Shown: positions 48,713 through 58,264 of the stretch, in pieces
Numbering within the stretch: the stretch's first letter is position 1
Layout: each line of letters starts with the position of its first letter
Source of the DNA: Roseateles depolymerans
Lineage (GTDB): Bacteria > Pseudomonadota > Gammaproteobacteria > Burkholderiales > Burkholderiaceae_C
Length of the DNA stretch: 64,000 nucleotides
Direction: 5' to 3'
NCBI RefSeq assembly: GCF_003387155.1
Contig: NZ_QUMT01000002.1
Location: forward strand, 1-64,000
Translations under genes and position numbers: made by a program
Notes under the pieces: model-generated
Seen by the model: the letters and a program-made list of their open reading frames with translations, nothing else
The model's database searches: none
What the model was told of the DNA's origin: nothing

Positions 48713-49706
48713 TGCGGGCTCCCAGCCAGCCCGCATCCGGGCCAGTCAGCAGTTTTTCAATCTTGATCGAGTATTTGCCGTTCGAGGTGCCGTAATGGCA
48801 ATCAAAGACCGGCACACCGTCCACCTTGGCCTGGATGATCTGCTCCAGGTCCAGCTCAATGAAGTCGCCCGGCTTGAACGCCAGCAACTGCTCCACCGTC
48901 GCCGGCGCCTTCGCCAGCTCCGCCACCAGCTCCACTTCCGCCGACTGGATCTGGTGCTTGAGCAAATTCACCCAGCGCCGGTCCGGCTCGCTGGAATCCC
49001 CCTGCGTCGTGCTGTAGAGCACGTCCCGAATGGGCTCCAGCGTGGAATACGGAATGCAGAAGTACACCGTGCCACTCGTCTCGCCAATCTCCAGCGTGAA
49101 GCTGGTCGAGACAATGATCTCGCTCGGCGTGGCAATGTTGGCAAACTGCGGCTGCATCTCGGAACGCTGATATTCCAGCTCCAGCGGATAGATGCCCTTC
49201 CAGGCCTTCTGGTATTCCTGCGTGATGACTTCCACCAAGCGCAGAATCACCCGCTGCTCCGTGGCAGAGAAGTCCCGGCCCTCGATGCGGGTGTGAAACT
49301 TCCCGATGCCGCCAAAGAGCGAATCAATGACCGCAAACACCAGCGTCGGGTCGCAGACGATCAGCCCCGACCCCCGCAGCGGCTTGACCGACACAATGTT
49401 GAAGTTGGTCGGCACCACGATCTCTCGCAGGAAGGCGCTGTACTTCTGCACCTTGATGCCGCCAATGGCCACTTCCGGGCTCTTGCGAATGAAGTTGAAC
49501 AGCCCAATGCGGATATTGCGCGCAAAACGCTCGTTGATGATTTCCATCGTGGGCATGCGCCCACGAACAATCCGCTCCTGGCTGGCCAGGTTGTATTCGC
49601 GAATGCCGCCGCTCTGGACCTCTTCGGCCTCCAGCTTCTGGCTCTCGCCCGTGATGCCCTGCAACAGGGCATCCACTTCGTCCTGGGAGAGGATCTGCTG
49701 ATTCAT
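48705..49706 (-). CDS. fliM: Flagellar motor switch protein FliM
   Basis: A 333-residue switch protein. The N-terminus ILSQDEVDALLQGITGE is the CheY-P-binding peptide. The middle domain has the GGIGKFHTRIEGRDFSATEQ segment and the C-terminus a SpoA domain (FKPGDFIELDLEQIIQAKVDGVP). It binds CheY-P, FliG and FliN in the C-ring. Confidence 0.97.
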   Translation of the reverse strand: MNQQILSQDEVDALLQGITGESQKLEAEEVQSGGIREYNLASQERIVRGRMPTMEIINERFARNIRIGLFNFIRKSPEVAIGGIKVQKYSAFLREIVVPTNFNIVSVKPLRGSGLIVCDPTLVFAVIDSLFGGIGKFHTRIEGRDFSATEQRVILRLVEVITQEYQKAWKGIYPLELEYQRSEMQPQFANIATPSEIIVSTSFTLEIGETSGTVYFCIPYSTLEPIRDVLYSTTQGDSSEPDRRWVNLLKHQIQSAEVELVAELAKAPATVEQLLAFKPGDFIELDLEQIIQAKVDGVPVFDCHYGTSNGKYSIKIEKLLTGPDAGWLGARNG

Positions 49707-49733
49707 GGCATCAACCTTTGCACGGGCTCGCGC

Positions 49734-50315
49734 TTATTGCACGATGAAGGTGGAAAACAGCACTTGCGTGACCGGGCTTTCCACTTGCTTCTTCTTGCGC
49801 TTCTTCTTTTTCGGCGCGTCGCTGTCTTCTTCCTCTTCGTCGTCCAGCTCGATGCCCATCGGACGCACCGCCTCGCGCCGGATCTCCCTCGCCAGCTTCT
49901 CCTTGCCTTCCACCGTCAGCAATTCAGCCGAGGTCTTGTGCGAGAGCACCAGCAGCACGTTGTTGCGGATGGCCGGCATGTAGGCCTTGAGCTGGTCGGC
50001 AAACTTCGGGTCCGCCACCTCGAGCGTGACACCCACCTGGGCAAACCGGTCCACTTCCTTGTCCGCCAGGTTGACGGTGAAGGGATCCAGCGGGACAAAC
50101 GTCGGCGGCGTGCCAGGCTTGGCATGGGCCGCCGGCGCGTGAGTCTCCTCCGCCGCGCCGCCTTCCTCGTCCGCGTTGGCAGCCTTCTTCTTCATCATCA
50201 GCAGGGCGCCCACGCCAGCCAGCACCAGCACCAGAACAATGGCGATGATGATGATCAGCTTCTTCTTGCCGCCGCCCTTGGCGGCGACCTCATTCCCTGC
50301 AGCTGCAGTGGCCAT
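49734..50315 (-). CDS. fliL: Flagellar basal body-associated protein FliL
   Basis: A 193-residue protein with a single N-terminal membrane helix (LIIIIAIVLVLVLAGVGALLMM) after a basic patch, and a periplasmic domain (FVPLDPFTVNLADKEVDRFAQVGVTLEV) that surrounds the stator. An acidic-then-basic tract of ~25 residues (EEEEDSDAPKKKKRKKK) lies before the conserved C-terminal VTQVLFSTFIVQ; this tract is not in E. coli FliL. It starts the second fli transcript, 190 bases after fliK. Confidence 0.93.
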   Translation of the reverse strand: MATAAAGNEVAAKGGGKKKLIIIIAIVLVLVLAGVGALLMMKKKAANADEEGGAAEETHAPAAHAKPGTPPTFVPLDPFTVNLADKEVDRFAQVGVTLEVADPKFADQLKAYMPAIRNNVLLVLSHKTSAELLTVEGKEKLAREIRREAVRPMGIELDDEEEEDSDAPKKKKRKKKQVESPVTQVLFSTFIVQ

Positions 50316-50504
50316 GGGTGGGCTCCTGTAATCAGTCGGACACGCGGGCTCGCAAGAAGCCCTCTACACCATCCATTGTGCGGCGACGGCGTCAGCGCCA
50401 AAACTGGAAAAGACAGGAAAAACGGGATTTAGCAAGAAGACCACCCGCCGAAAGACGCCGTCGGTGCAGTCCCCTGCGCCGAGCCTCTGCCAGAGGCCCT
50501 TGCG

Positions 50505-52016
50505 TCAGGCGTACAGGTCCACCAGGCCGCGCGGCGCCGTGCGGCGTTCGCTGCGAGCGACGGAAGTCAGGCCGTCATCGCCAGCGCCGCCACGGGTGCC
50601 GCCCCGGCGACCGTCGCCGCGGCCGTCACCGTCCGCGTCGCGCCCGCCCTGGCCGTTGCCGGACTGCGTCTGTGCAAAGACACCGCCGCCGCTGAGCGTG
50701 ATGCCCTGGTTCTGCAGCGCCGCCGCCAGCTCCGGCATGCTGCGCATCAGCACCTCACGGGTGTCCGCCTGCGCCGCATGGAAGTTGACCTGCGCCTGCT
50801 GGCCGTCCAGCTGGATCTGGATGGCCACCGGTCCCATGTCCGCCGGGTTGAGCTGCAGCTGCGCTTCGTGCACGCCGTCCTGGATCAGCAGGCTGACGCT
50901 GGCCGACAGCTCCGGCGCGAAGTCCGGGCTGTCCAGCGGTTGCGACAGCGGGACCGAGGGCACGTCGGCGGCGCGTGGCGCCTCCGGGCCCCCGGCTGCC
51001 CCGGTACCGTCCGCCTGCTGCGCCGCAGCCAGCAGCGCTTCAAAGCTCTGGCCCGGGCCACCTGCGGCAGCCTTGTCGCCCAGCGCGATCTCCTTGGCGC
51101 CACCGGCCAGGGCCTGAAGACCATCGACCGCTTCACCCGCGTGACCCTTGCCATCGGCCGACAGGCCGGCGCGTTGCAGGTCCTGTTGCAGCTCCTGTTG
51201 CAAGGCGTCGCGCGCGGACGCGCCGCCGGCCGCATGGCCGCCCTTGGCGTGGCCGGTCAGCGGCGCCTGATCGTCGCCGGCGCCTTCAGTCAGCGCCTCA
51301 CCCTTGGCCTGCGGCCGCGTCTCGGCCGGCGCATCGCCGCGCAGCATCGCCAGCATCTGCTGGGCCGCAGCGGTGGGATCGGTCGTGGCCGTCTTGTCGG
51401 CTGCGCCGGCATCGTCCTCCGAAGCGGCCTTGTCGGTCTTGTCGGCCGAGGTCGATGCATCGGACTTCGTCGATGCATCAGTGGCGCTGTTCTTCGCCCC
51501 CGTGCCTTTGGCCGATGCGTCCGACGCATCCGCCCTGGCCTGCGCCTGGGCCTGGGCCTGGGCCTGGGCGGACGGGGCCGGTGCCTTGGGCGCGTCCGCC
51601 TGCTTGTTGGCAGCGTTGCGGTTCAGGGCATTGCGGGCGTTGAGCTTGTTTTCTTCCTGCGCCGTGCTGCTGGTGCCGTTGGCATTGCGCGCGCCATTGC
51701 CGTTTCCAGCACCGTTGGCCGGACGGTTCTGCGCCGAGCGCTGGGCAGCCGCCGTCTGCGGGGCTGCGCTTTGCGTCTGCGTCGCCGAGGGCGCTGCATT
51801 CGCGGCAAACGGCTGCGCCTGCGGTGCTCGGGTCTGCAGATGCTGCGCGCTCTGGTTCAGCAACTGCGAGAACGACGGGGCGGCCGCCGGCGCGTTGGTG
51901 GAGGGCAGGGGCTGGGCACGGCCGCTGTCCTTGCGGGTGCCCGCGGACGGCCCGCCCAGGCCGGTGAGGGCGCTGCTGGCGGTGGAGCCGGAGTGATGCA
52001 GGGGGATCTGGGACAT
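50505..52016 (-). CDS. fliK: Flagellar hook-length control protein FliK
   Basis: A 503-residue protein that sets hook length and switches export specificity. The first ~330 residues are Ala/Gln/Asn/Asp-rich and disordered, including an AQAQAQAQAQA run encoded by a CTGGGC hexamer repeat at 51544-51569. The C-terminal Flg_hook domain has VHEAQLQLNPADMGPVAIQI and the typical MRSMPELAAALQNQGITL. Low conservation of the N-terminus is normal for the family. It ends the fliFGHIJK transcript. Confidence 0.9.
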   Translation of the reverse strand: MSQIPLHHSGSTASSALTGLGGPSAGTRKDSGRAQPLPSTNAPAAAPSFSQLLNQSAQHLQTRAPQAQPFAANAAPSATQTQSAAPQTAAAQRSAQNRPANGAGNGNGARNANGTSSTAQEENKLNARNALNRNAANKQADAPKAPAPSAQAQAQAQAQARADASDASAKGTGAKNSATDASTKSDASTSADKTDKAASEDDAGAADKTATTDPTAAAQQMLAMLRGDAPAETRPQAKGEALTEGAGDDQAPLTGHAKGGHAAGGASARDALQQELQQDLQRAGLSADGKGHAGEAVDGLQALAGGAKEIALGDKAAAGGPGQSFEALLAAAQQADGTGAAGGPEAPRAADVPSVPLSQPLDSPDFAPELSASVSLLIQDGVHEAQLQLNPADMGPVAIQIQLDGQQAQVNFHAAQADTREVLMRSMPELAAALQNQGITLSGGGVFAQTQSGNGQGGRDADGDGRGDGRRGGTRGGAGDDGLTSVARSERRTAPRGLVDLYA

Positions 52017-52025
52017 GGACGGACC

Positions 52026-52496
52026 TCAGGCAACCAGACGGTTCAAAGGATTGCCGCCCCGTGCAGCGGCACGGGCCGCCTGCTCGTCAGTGGCCCGCTG
52101 CTCCTGGCGCATCTCGGTGCGCAGGGCCTCGGCACGGCGGCGTTCGATCAGCTTGCGCACGGACGCCACACGGAGCTCACGCTCCTGCAGCACCCGGCGA
52201 GCCGCGTCCAGACGTTGATCCGCAAAATCGGCCACACCGGCCTGCTGGCCGATGGCCTGGTCCAGCCGCCCGCCGAAGTTCTGGTAGCAACCCAGAATCT
52301 GGATGGTGGTGCGCTGGGCAAATTCCTGTTTCCAGCGGGACTGGTAGTCGCTGCGGTACTGGCTGAGCTGGTCATGCTGCAGCCGGGCCGCCTGGGCCCG
52401 TCGCTCCGCATCCTGGAGGAAGCGAAGGGCTTCGTCGCGCTCGGCTTCCGCGCGCTCCAGCAGCACGGTCAGCGCTTGCAGGTTGGAACTACTCAT
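52026..52496 (-). CDS. fliJ: Flagellar export chaperone FliJ
   Basis: A 156-residue antiparallel coiled-coil protein rich in Arg, Glu, Gln and Ala, the FliJ pattern (LQALTVLLERAEAERDEALRFL near the N-terminus and QRLDAARRVLQERELRVASVRKL). FliJ links the FliI ATPase to the FlhA gate. Start 52496 has GAGG seven to eight bases upstream, which favours it over ATG 52502. It starts 32 bases upstream of the fliI 3' end line and lies between fliI and fliK. Confidence 0.88.
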   Translation of the reverse strand: MSSSNLQALTVLLERAEAERDEALRFLQDAERRAQAARLQHDQLSQYRSDYQSRWKQEFAQRTTIQILGCYQNFGGRLDQAIGQQAGVADFADQRLDAARRVLQERELRVASVRKLIERRRAEALRTEMRQEQRATDEQAARAAARGGNPLNRLVA

Positions 52497-52528
52497 TGGC
52501 ATACCTCGTCCACGGATTTCCACGTCTG

Positions 52529-53953
52529 TCACGTGGAATGAAGTGTGGCCGCCAATTGGTTCAGGCAATCCGCCAAAGAAGCGGGTGAATGCATGTCTTG
52601 TTGAAGCAATCGGACCATGTCGGCATGCAAGCGAACGGCGGCATCCAGTTCCGGATCGTGCCCTGCCTGATAGGCGCCGAGCTGAATCAGATCGCGCGCT
52701 TTGTTGAATTTCGCGAGCAATTGCCGGAATCGCCGGGCGAGTTCCACATGACGGCGGTCCGCCACGCTGGTCATCACCCGGGAGATCGATTTCTCCACGT
52801 CGATGGCGGGGTAATGCCCGCTCTCGGCCAGCTCCCGGCTCAGCACGATGTGGCCGTCCAAAATCCCGCGTGCAGCATCGGCGATCGGGTCCTGCTGGTC
52901 ATCCCCTTCCGAGAGGACGGTGTAGAAGGCGGTGATCGAGCCTTCACCCGCCAAACCGTTGCCGCTGCGCTCCACCAGCTGCGGAAGCTTGGCAAAACAC
53001 GAAGGCGGATAGCCCTTGGTGGCCGGCGGTTCGCCAATGGCTAAGGCAATCTCCCGCTGCGCCATGGCGTAGCGGGTGAGCGAGTCCATCAGCAGCAGCA
53101 CATGTTGACCGCGGTCCCGGAAATGCTCGGCAATCGCCGTCGCATAGCTGGCGCCCTGCATGCGCAGCAGCGGCGGTGCATCGGCCGGTGCGGCCACCAC
53201 CACCGAGCGGCGCAGCCCTTCCTCGCCCAGGATGTCCTCGATGAATTCCTTCACTTCCCGGCCGCGCTCGCCGATGAGCCCCACCACGATCACGTCCGCC
53301 TGCGTGTAGCGGGCCATCATGCCCAGCAGCACCGACTTGCCCACGCCCGTGCCGGCAAACAGGCCCAGACGCTGGCCCCGGCCCACGGTGAGCAGGGAAT
53401 TGATGGCGCGCACGCCGGTATCCAGCGGGCGGCGCACCGGGTCGCGGTCCATGGCATTGATGGCGCGGCGGACCATCGGTTCGTCCCGCACCTGCTGCAG
53501 CGGGCCGCCCCGGTCCAGCGGATGGCCCTGCGGATCGACCACCCGGCCCAGCAGGCCGTCGCCCATGGGCAGGTGCAGGCCGCGGTCCTCGTCTCGCCGC
53601 CAGGGGTGGCGTTCCTCGCCCAGCACCGGCCCGTGAAGGGCAGCCGGCCGCGGCAGCACCATGGCGCCGCTGGCCAGTCCGTGGATCTCGTCGGTGGGCA
53701 TCAGGTAGGCCCGGTCGCCGGAAAAGCCGACGACCTCCGCCTGCACCGGCCGCTGGCCGCGGCGCGGCTGGGCGGCCGAGGAGGGCATGTGGATCTCGCA
53801 CACCGAGCCCACCGGCACTTTCACGCCAGTGGCCTCCAGCACGAGACCGGCCACACGCACCAGCTTGCCTTGCGGCTCCAGGGTGGGCGCGTTGCTGGAG
53901 AAATTCTGCAGGTCGCGGAAATACTGCTGCCAGCGATCGGTGCGGGTGCTCAT
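52529..53953 (-). CDS. fliI: Flagellum-specific ATPase FliI
   Basis: A 474-residue F1-type ATPase of the flagellar export apparatus. Walker [20 protein letters not shown], Walker [18 protein letters not shown], and the export-ATPase motif [19 protein letters not shown] are present. Length is close to the family value (~457). It lies between fliH, its regulator, and fliJ. Confidence 0.98.
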   Translation of the reverse strand: MSTRTDRWQQYFRDLQNFSSNAPTLEPQGKLVRVAGLVLEATGVKVPVGSVCEIHMPSSAAQPRRGQRPVQAEVVGFSGDRAYLMPTDEIHGLASGAMVLPRPAALHGPVLGEERHPWRRDEDRGLHLPMGDGLLGRVVDPQGHPLDRGGPLQQVRDEPMVRRAINAMDRDPVRRPLDTGVRAINSLLTVGRGQRLGLFAGTGVGKSVLLGMMARYTQADVIVVGLIGERGREVKEFIEDILGEEGLRRSVVVAAPADAPPLLRMQGASYATAIAEHFRDRGQHVLLLMDSLTRYAMAQREIALAIGEPPATKGYPPSCFAKLPQLVERSGNGLAGEGSITAFYTVLSEGDDQQDPIADAARGILDGHIVLSRELAESGHYPAIDVEKSISRVMTSVADRRHVELARRFRQLLAKFNKARDLIQLGAYQAGHDPELDAAVRLHADMVRLLQQDMHSPASLADCLNQLAATLHST

Positions 53954-53964
53954 GGCGCGCCTGC

Positions 53965-54909
53965 TCAGGCCGGGGTGTCGTCGCCGAAGCGGCTGTGGTC
54001 AAAACGGCTGGGCTCGAAGCGGGGCTCCTCCGCACGAGCCTCTGGACGACCCTCCGGACGACCCTCCGGACGATAATCGGCACGACCGTCCGTACGCCCC
54101 TCGGGGCGCGCGTCCCGGCCGCCGTCCGGCTGGCGCGGCCGCATGGTGTCGCTCTCCGATCCCGTGCGCCGGTCTTCCCACACCGAGGCCTGCCCGATGG
54201 TGGACACCGCCGCCTGCCAGCGCGCCGGCAGCGTGGCGTCCACGCTGCAGATGTCCGCATCCACCTTGCAGCCGCCGCGGGCAATGCTGAAGTCCGGAAT
54301 GACCTGGGTTTCGCGGGCCCGAAGTTCCTCGCCAGCGCCTTCCAGCACCAGGGGAAGGTCGTCCGGATGCACCCGCATGCGCACATGGCGGGCACTGATG
54401 AGCAGCGCCTCCACCGCATCGTGCGCCACCTTGGCGATCAGCTCCGGATGCGTGGTGAGCTCATTGCGCACGACCTGCCGGGCCAGCTCCACGGCCGTGC
54501 GGGCCAGCGATTCCGCCATGTCCCGTTCGATGCTTTGAAGGTCCGCATCGAAGCTGGTCACCAAGGCACCCACCTGGGCGCTGATCTGCTTGGCAAAGCT
54601 CTGCTTGAAGGCGTCCAGCGCGGCCATGCCGTCGCGATAACCGTCCTGGTAGCCCGACTGCCGGGCGCTGTGCAGCAATTCGTCGATGCTGGGTGGCGGG
54701 GGCGGCGGTGGGGCGGGCGGCTCCACCGGCGGCGGTGCGCTGACCGGGGGCCGTCGCGGGGCCTGGCCACCGTCCAGCGAGCCCGGATTCCACGCGGCAA
54801 AGCCCGACAGCTCTTCCCGCGGAATGATGCGGCTGTAGCTGTTGCCACGCGGCTGCTCGCCCTCCGGGCGGGTGGGCGGGGGCACTTGACGGGGCGGGCG
54901 GTTGACCAT
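53965..54909 (-). CDS. fliH: Flagellar assembly protein FliH
   Basis: A 314-residue FliH, the negative regulator and stator-like partner of FliI. A Pro-rich N-terminus with a run of eight Pro is followed by [14 protein letters not shown], a helical core ([30 protein letters not shown], in two parts) and the C-terminal [22 protein letters not shown]. About 65 additional residues at the end contain RPEGR/RADGR-like repeats, encoded by a 12-bp repeat at ~54020-54110. E. coli FliH has 235 residues, so this tail is extra. Confidence 0.92.
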   Translation of the reverse strand: MVNRPPRQVPPPTRPEGEQPRGNSYSRIIPREELSGFAAWNPGSLDGGQAPRRPPVSAPPPVEPPAPPPPPPPSIDELLHSARQSGYQDGYRDGMAALDAFKQSFAKQISAQVGALVTSFDADLQSIERDMAESLARTAVELARQVVRNELTTHPELIAKVAHDAVEALLISARHVRMRVHPDDLPLVLEGAGEELRARETQVIPDFSIARGGCKVDADICSVDATLPARWQAAVSTIGQASVWEDRRTGSESDTMRPRQPDGGRDARPEGRTDGRADYRPEGRPEGRPEARAEEPRFEPSRFDHSRFGDDTPA

Positions 54910-54942
54910 GGGTAGAAGCTGTCCAGACGACCTGCAAGACTA

Positions 54943-55938
54943 TTACAGGAATTGGTCGTCGCCGCCGCCGGCCAGCACGATTTGTCCTTCGTCCACCAGA
55001 CGCCGTACGACCTTGAGGATTTCCTTCTGCTCGGCTTCCACTTCGGACAGGCGCACCGGACCGCGGGACTCCAGGTCTTCGCGCAGCGTCTCGGCCGCGC
55101 GGCTGGACATGTTCCGGAAGATCTTCTCGCGCAGCTCCGGGCCAGCCCCCTTGAGGGCGACGATGAGCGATTCGGACTGCACTTCCTTGAGCACGGCCTG
55201 GATGCCCCGGTCGTCGATCTTGTCCAGATCGTCGAAGGTGAACATGTTGTCCATGATCTTCTGGGCCAGGTCGGAATCGGCCTCGCGGATGTAGTCCAGC
55301 ACCGAGGCCTCGACGCTGGAGCCCATCATGTTGATGATTTCCGCCGCCGTCTTCACACCGCCCAGGTTGGATTTCTTCATCCGCTCGCCGCCGGCCAGGA
55401 TCTGGCCCATGACCTCGTTGAGGTCCTTCAAGGCCATCGGCTGGATGCCGTCCAGCGTGGCGATGCGGATCAGCACTTCATTGCGCTGACGTTCGGTGAA
55501 GACCCGCAGCACCGAGCTGCTCTGGTCGAAGTCCAGGTGGGACAGGATGGCCGCCACGATCTGTGGGTGCTCGTTGCGCAGCAGCTCGGCCACCGAGCCC
55601 GGGTCCATCCACTTCAGGCTTTCGATGGACGACACGTCCGAGCCCTGCAGGATGCGGTCCAGCAGCAGGTTGGCCTTGTCCTCGCCCAGTGCCTTGCGCA
55701 GCACGGAGCGCACATATTCGTCGGTGTCGGACACCAGGGTGCTCTGGGTCTCGGCGACCTTGTCGAAACGGTCCAGCACCGATTCCACGCGGTCGCGCGG
55801 CACCACCTTCATCTTGGCGATGGTCTCACCCAGCTTCTGGACTTCCTTGGGAGCCAGATGCTTGAACACCTCGGAGGCCTCTTCCTCGCCCAGGGACATG
55901 AGCAGGATGGCTGCGTCTTCTACGCCTTTGTCGTCCAT
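54943..55938 (-). CDS. fliG: Flagellar motor switch protein FliG
   Basis: A 331-residue C-ring protein (E. coli 331). GVEDAAILLMSLGEEEASEVF opens the N-terminal FliF-binding domain; LKWMDPGSVAELLRNEHPQI contains the EHPQ motif of the middle domain; the C-terminal torque domain has DDRGIQAVLKEVQSESLIVAL with the charged residues that face the stator. It sits between fliF and fliH. Confidence 0.98.
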   Translation of the reverse strand: MDDKGVEDAAILLMSLGEEEASEVFKHLAPKEVQKLGETIAKMKVVPRDRVESVLDRFDKVAETQSTLVSDTDEYVRSVLRKALGEDKANLLLDRILQGSDVSSIESLKWMDPGSVAELLRNEHPQIVAAILSHLDFDQSSSVLRVFTERQRNEVLIRIATLDGIQPMALKDLNEVMGQILAGGERMKKSNLGGVKTAAEIINMMGSSVEASVLDYIREADSDLAQKIMDNMFTFDDLDKIDDRGIQAVLKEVQSESLIVALKGAGPELREKIFRNMSSRAAETLREDLESRGPVRLSEVEAEQKEILKVVRRLVDEGQIVLAGGGDDQFL

Positions 55939-56022
55939 GTCGGGTCTCTTTTCCTGGCTGGCTGGTTGCCTGAATTCTTGCCGGATTGGGGGGCTGTGCT
56001 GTGCAGAGGAACGGGCGCCGGA

Positions 56023-57735
56023 TCAGCGCTTGGCCGTTTCCAGCTCTTCGCCATTCACCCAGGCACGCATGATGTTGGCCACTGCCACCGGATTCTCTCT
56101 CGCCAACTGGCGGGCGCGTTCGAGTTTGTCGTTAGAGATGGGGGCTTCCAGGGCCGGCAGGCCGCCAGGGCCGACCGCCAGGGCCAGTTGTTCATTCTCG
56201 ACGACGTTCAGGTCGGTGGCCGCAGCGGCTGCAGCGTCATCCTTCGCCGGCGGCGGCGGGAAGGCCGCCTTCAGCGCCGGACGGACCAGGCCGAACACCG
56301 CGATCAGGGCCACCAGCACCAGGGCGGCGGGAATGGCGGCGTCACGGGCCACGTCGCGCAGCCAGGGCTGGCGCCACAGCGGCAGGTCGGCCGGCTCGTT
56401 CTTGTCGGTGACAAACGGCGCGCTGATGACCTTGACCGAATCGCCGCGGTCCTGCGAGAAGCCCAGCGCTTCCTTGACCAGGCCGTCGAGCTTCTGCAGT
56501 TCGGCGTCCGACAGCGGTTGGCTGGTCGTCTTGCCCTTGGCATCGGTCACCGTCTTCTGGTTGACGACCACCGCGGCATTCAGGCGACGCACCTGGCCGA
56601 TGGCATTGCGGGTGACCCGCACGGTGCGATCGACTTCGAATTCGGTGCCATTGACCCGGCGGGTGTTCTGGCTGCCACCGGAGGTGCCGGCCGGCTGCAG
56701 TTGCTGGGCCTGGCCGTTGATCGGGGCGGTGGCTTGCGGCGGCACCTGGTTGGTGGTGGCACCCGGCACGCCGGTGGGCACGGGCGGCGTGCTGCCGATC
56801 TGCTCCTCGGAATTCATGCGGCGCACCGAGCTCTGGGTGTTCGGGCCCTGGTTGGGCTTGAATTCCTCGGCGGTGGATTCGACCTGGTTGAAGTCCACGT
56901 CGGCGGTGACGGTGGAGCGCAGGTTGTCGCGGCCTACCACCGGCTCCAGCAGCTCGGCGATGCGCTTGTTGAGGTTGTTCTCGACCTGCTGCTTGTAGAG
57001 CAGTTGCTGGCTGTCCAGGCCAGTGCCGTTGTTGTCGGTGTTGTTGGAGAGCAGGGTGCCGGTGCTGTCCAGCACGCTGACCGCCTTCGGGTTGAGCTCC
57101 GGCACCGACGAGGACACCAGGTGCACGATGCCGGCGATCTGGTTGCGGTCCAGGCTGCGGCCGCCGCGCAGGGTGAGCATCACCGAAGCGCTGGGCTTTT
57201 GCTGTTCACGGAAGAAGCCGTTCTGCTGCGGAATGGCCAGATGCACGCGGGCATCGGCCACGTCGGCCATGGCGGTGATGGTGCGGGTGAGCTCGCCCTC
57301 CAGGCCGCGCTGGAAGTTCAGCCGTTCATTGAACTGGGTCTGGCCGATGGACTGCTTGTCCATCAGCTCGAAACCGACGATGCCGCCCTTGGGCAGCCCT
57401 TGCGACGCCAGCTTCATGCGCAGGTCATACACCTGGCTGGCCGGGACCATGATGGTGCCGCCCGGCTCATTGCGGTAGGGCACATTCATCTGGGCCAGCT
57501 GCGCAATGACCGCGCCGCCGTCCTTGTCTGACAGGCCGGAGAAGAGGGGGCGGTAGTCGCCCTTGCTGGTCATCATCGTCATGGCGACGATCACCGCCAT
57601 CAGCGCGGCCAGTCCGCCCCCGAGCATCAGCTTGCTCTTGGTGGGCATCGCGGCCAGGCGGGCAGGGAAGCTTTGCGGGGCTTCCGGCTTGACGTCGGGG
57701 AGACCGGCGGCGGGGCTGCTCAGGGCGTTGTCCAT
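56023..57735 (-). CDS. fliF: Flagellar MS-ring protein FliF
   Basis: A 570-residue ring protein with two membrane segments, LMLGGGLAALMAVIVAMTMM near residue 40 and IPAALVLVALIAVFGLV near residue 460. The RBM domains lie between: FSGLSDKDGGAVIAQLAQMN and YDLRMKLASQGLPKGG at the start, ARVHLAIPQQNGFFREQQKPSASVML in the second. The C-terminus ends in a FliG-binding helix (AWVNGEELE). The chosen ATG at 57735 lacks a Shine-Dalgarno; the longer open frame to 57912 overlaps the fliE promoter region and start. Confidence 0.96.
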   Translation of the reverse strand: MDNALSSPAAGLPDVKPEAPQSFPARLAAMPTKSKLMLGGGLAALMAVIVAMTMMTSKGDYRPLFSGLSDKDGGAVIAQLAQMNVPYRNEPGGTIMVPASQVYDLRMKLASQGLPKGGIVGFELMDKQSIGQTQFNERLNFQRGLEGELTRTITAMADVADARVHLAIPQQNGFFREQQKPSASVMLTLRGGRSLDRNQIAGIVHLVSSSVPELNPKAVSVLDSTGTLLSNNTDNNGTGLDSQQLLYKQQVENNLNKRIAELLEPVVGRDNLRSTVTADVDFNQVESTAEEFKPNQGPNTQSSVRRMNSEEQIGSTPPVPTGVPGATTNQVPPQATAPINGQAQQLQPAGTSGGSQNTRRVNGTEFEVDRTVRVTRNAIGQVRRLNAAVVVNQKTVTDAKGKTTSQPLSDAELQKLDGLVKEALGFSQDRGDSVKVISAPFVTDKNEPADLPLWRQPWLRDVARDAAIPAALVLVALIAVFGLVRPALKAAFPPPPAKDDAAAAAATDLNVVENEQLALAVGPGGLPALEAPISNDKLERARQLARENPVAVANIMRAWVNGEELETAKR

Positions 57736-57901
57736 GGGGCGGGTGGGTCGGCGTAGGTGATTCGGGCGTCGCACGGCCGGGTGACTCCAGGCCGCAGTCC
57801 GAATTATTCGCAGGACTGGCCTCAAGAATGCCGGAAACAGGCCGAAGAAGCCCCCCTTGTTTCGCACTTGTGTCGGCCGGGGAGTCTCTACAGTCCAGTC
57901 C

Positions 57902-58219
57902 GTGGACCTCAAACTTCAACCCTTCAATTTCGCCAGCGCGGTGGCCCGTGCCGGACTGACCCCCCAGGGGCAGCCGGTGGCCAAACCCGCGTCCGGGACG
58001 AACTTTGCCGATGCGATGAGTTCGGCGTTGAAGTCCGTCAGCACCCAGCAAAATGAGGCGTCTCGCCTGCAGCGGGAGGTCCAGCTGGACAATCCGACCG
58101 TCAGCCTGGAAGAGACGATGGTGGCCATGCAGAAGGCCCAGATCGGCTTTCAGGCCACCTTGCAGGTGCGCAACCGGTTGGTCTCGGCCTATTCCGAGAT
58201 CATGAACATGCAGGTCTGA
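57902..58219 (+). CDS. fliE: Flagellar hook-basal body protein FliE
   Basis: A 105-residue rod-base protein (E. coli 104). FADAMSSALKSVSTQQNEASRL and LEETMVAMQKAQIGFQATLQVRNRLVSAYSEIMNMQ match the family. The start is GTG at 57902 (VDLKLQPF); an upstream TTG at 57857 is possible. It is on the plus strand, divergent from fliF, with which it forms the MS-ring/rod junction. Confidence 0.93.
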   Translation: MDLKLQPFNFASAVARAGLTPQGQPVAKPASGTNFADAMSSALKSVSTQQNEASRLQREVQLDNPTVSLEETMVAMQKAQIGFQATLQVRNRLVSAYSEIMNMQV

Positions 58220-58264
58220 CGCTGACGCTCGACCTGACAAACCGACGACCTGACTCCCTGCGTT

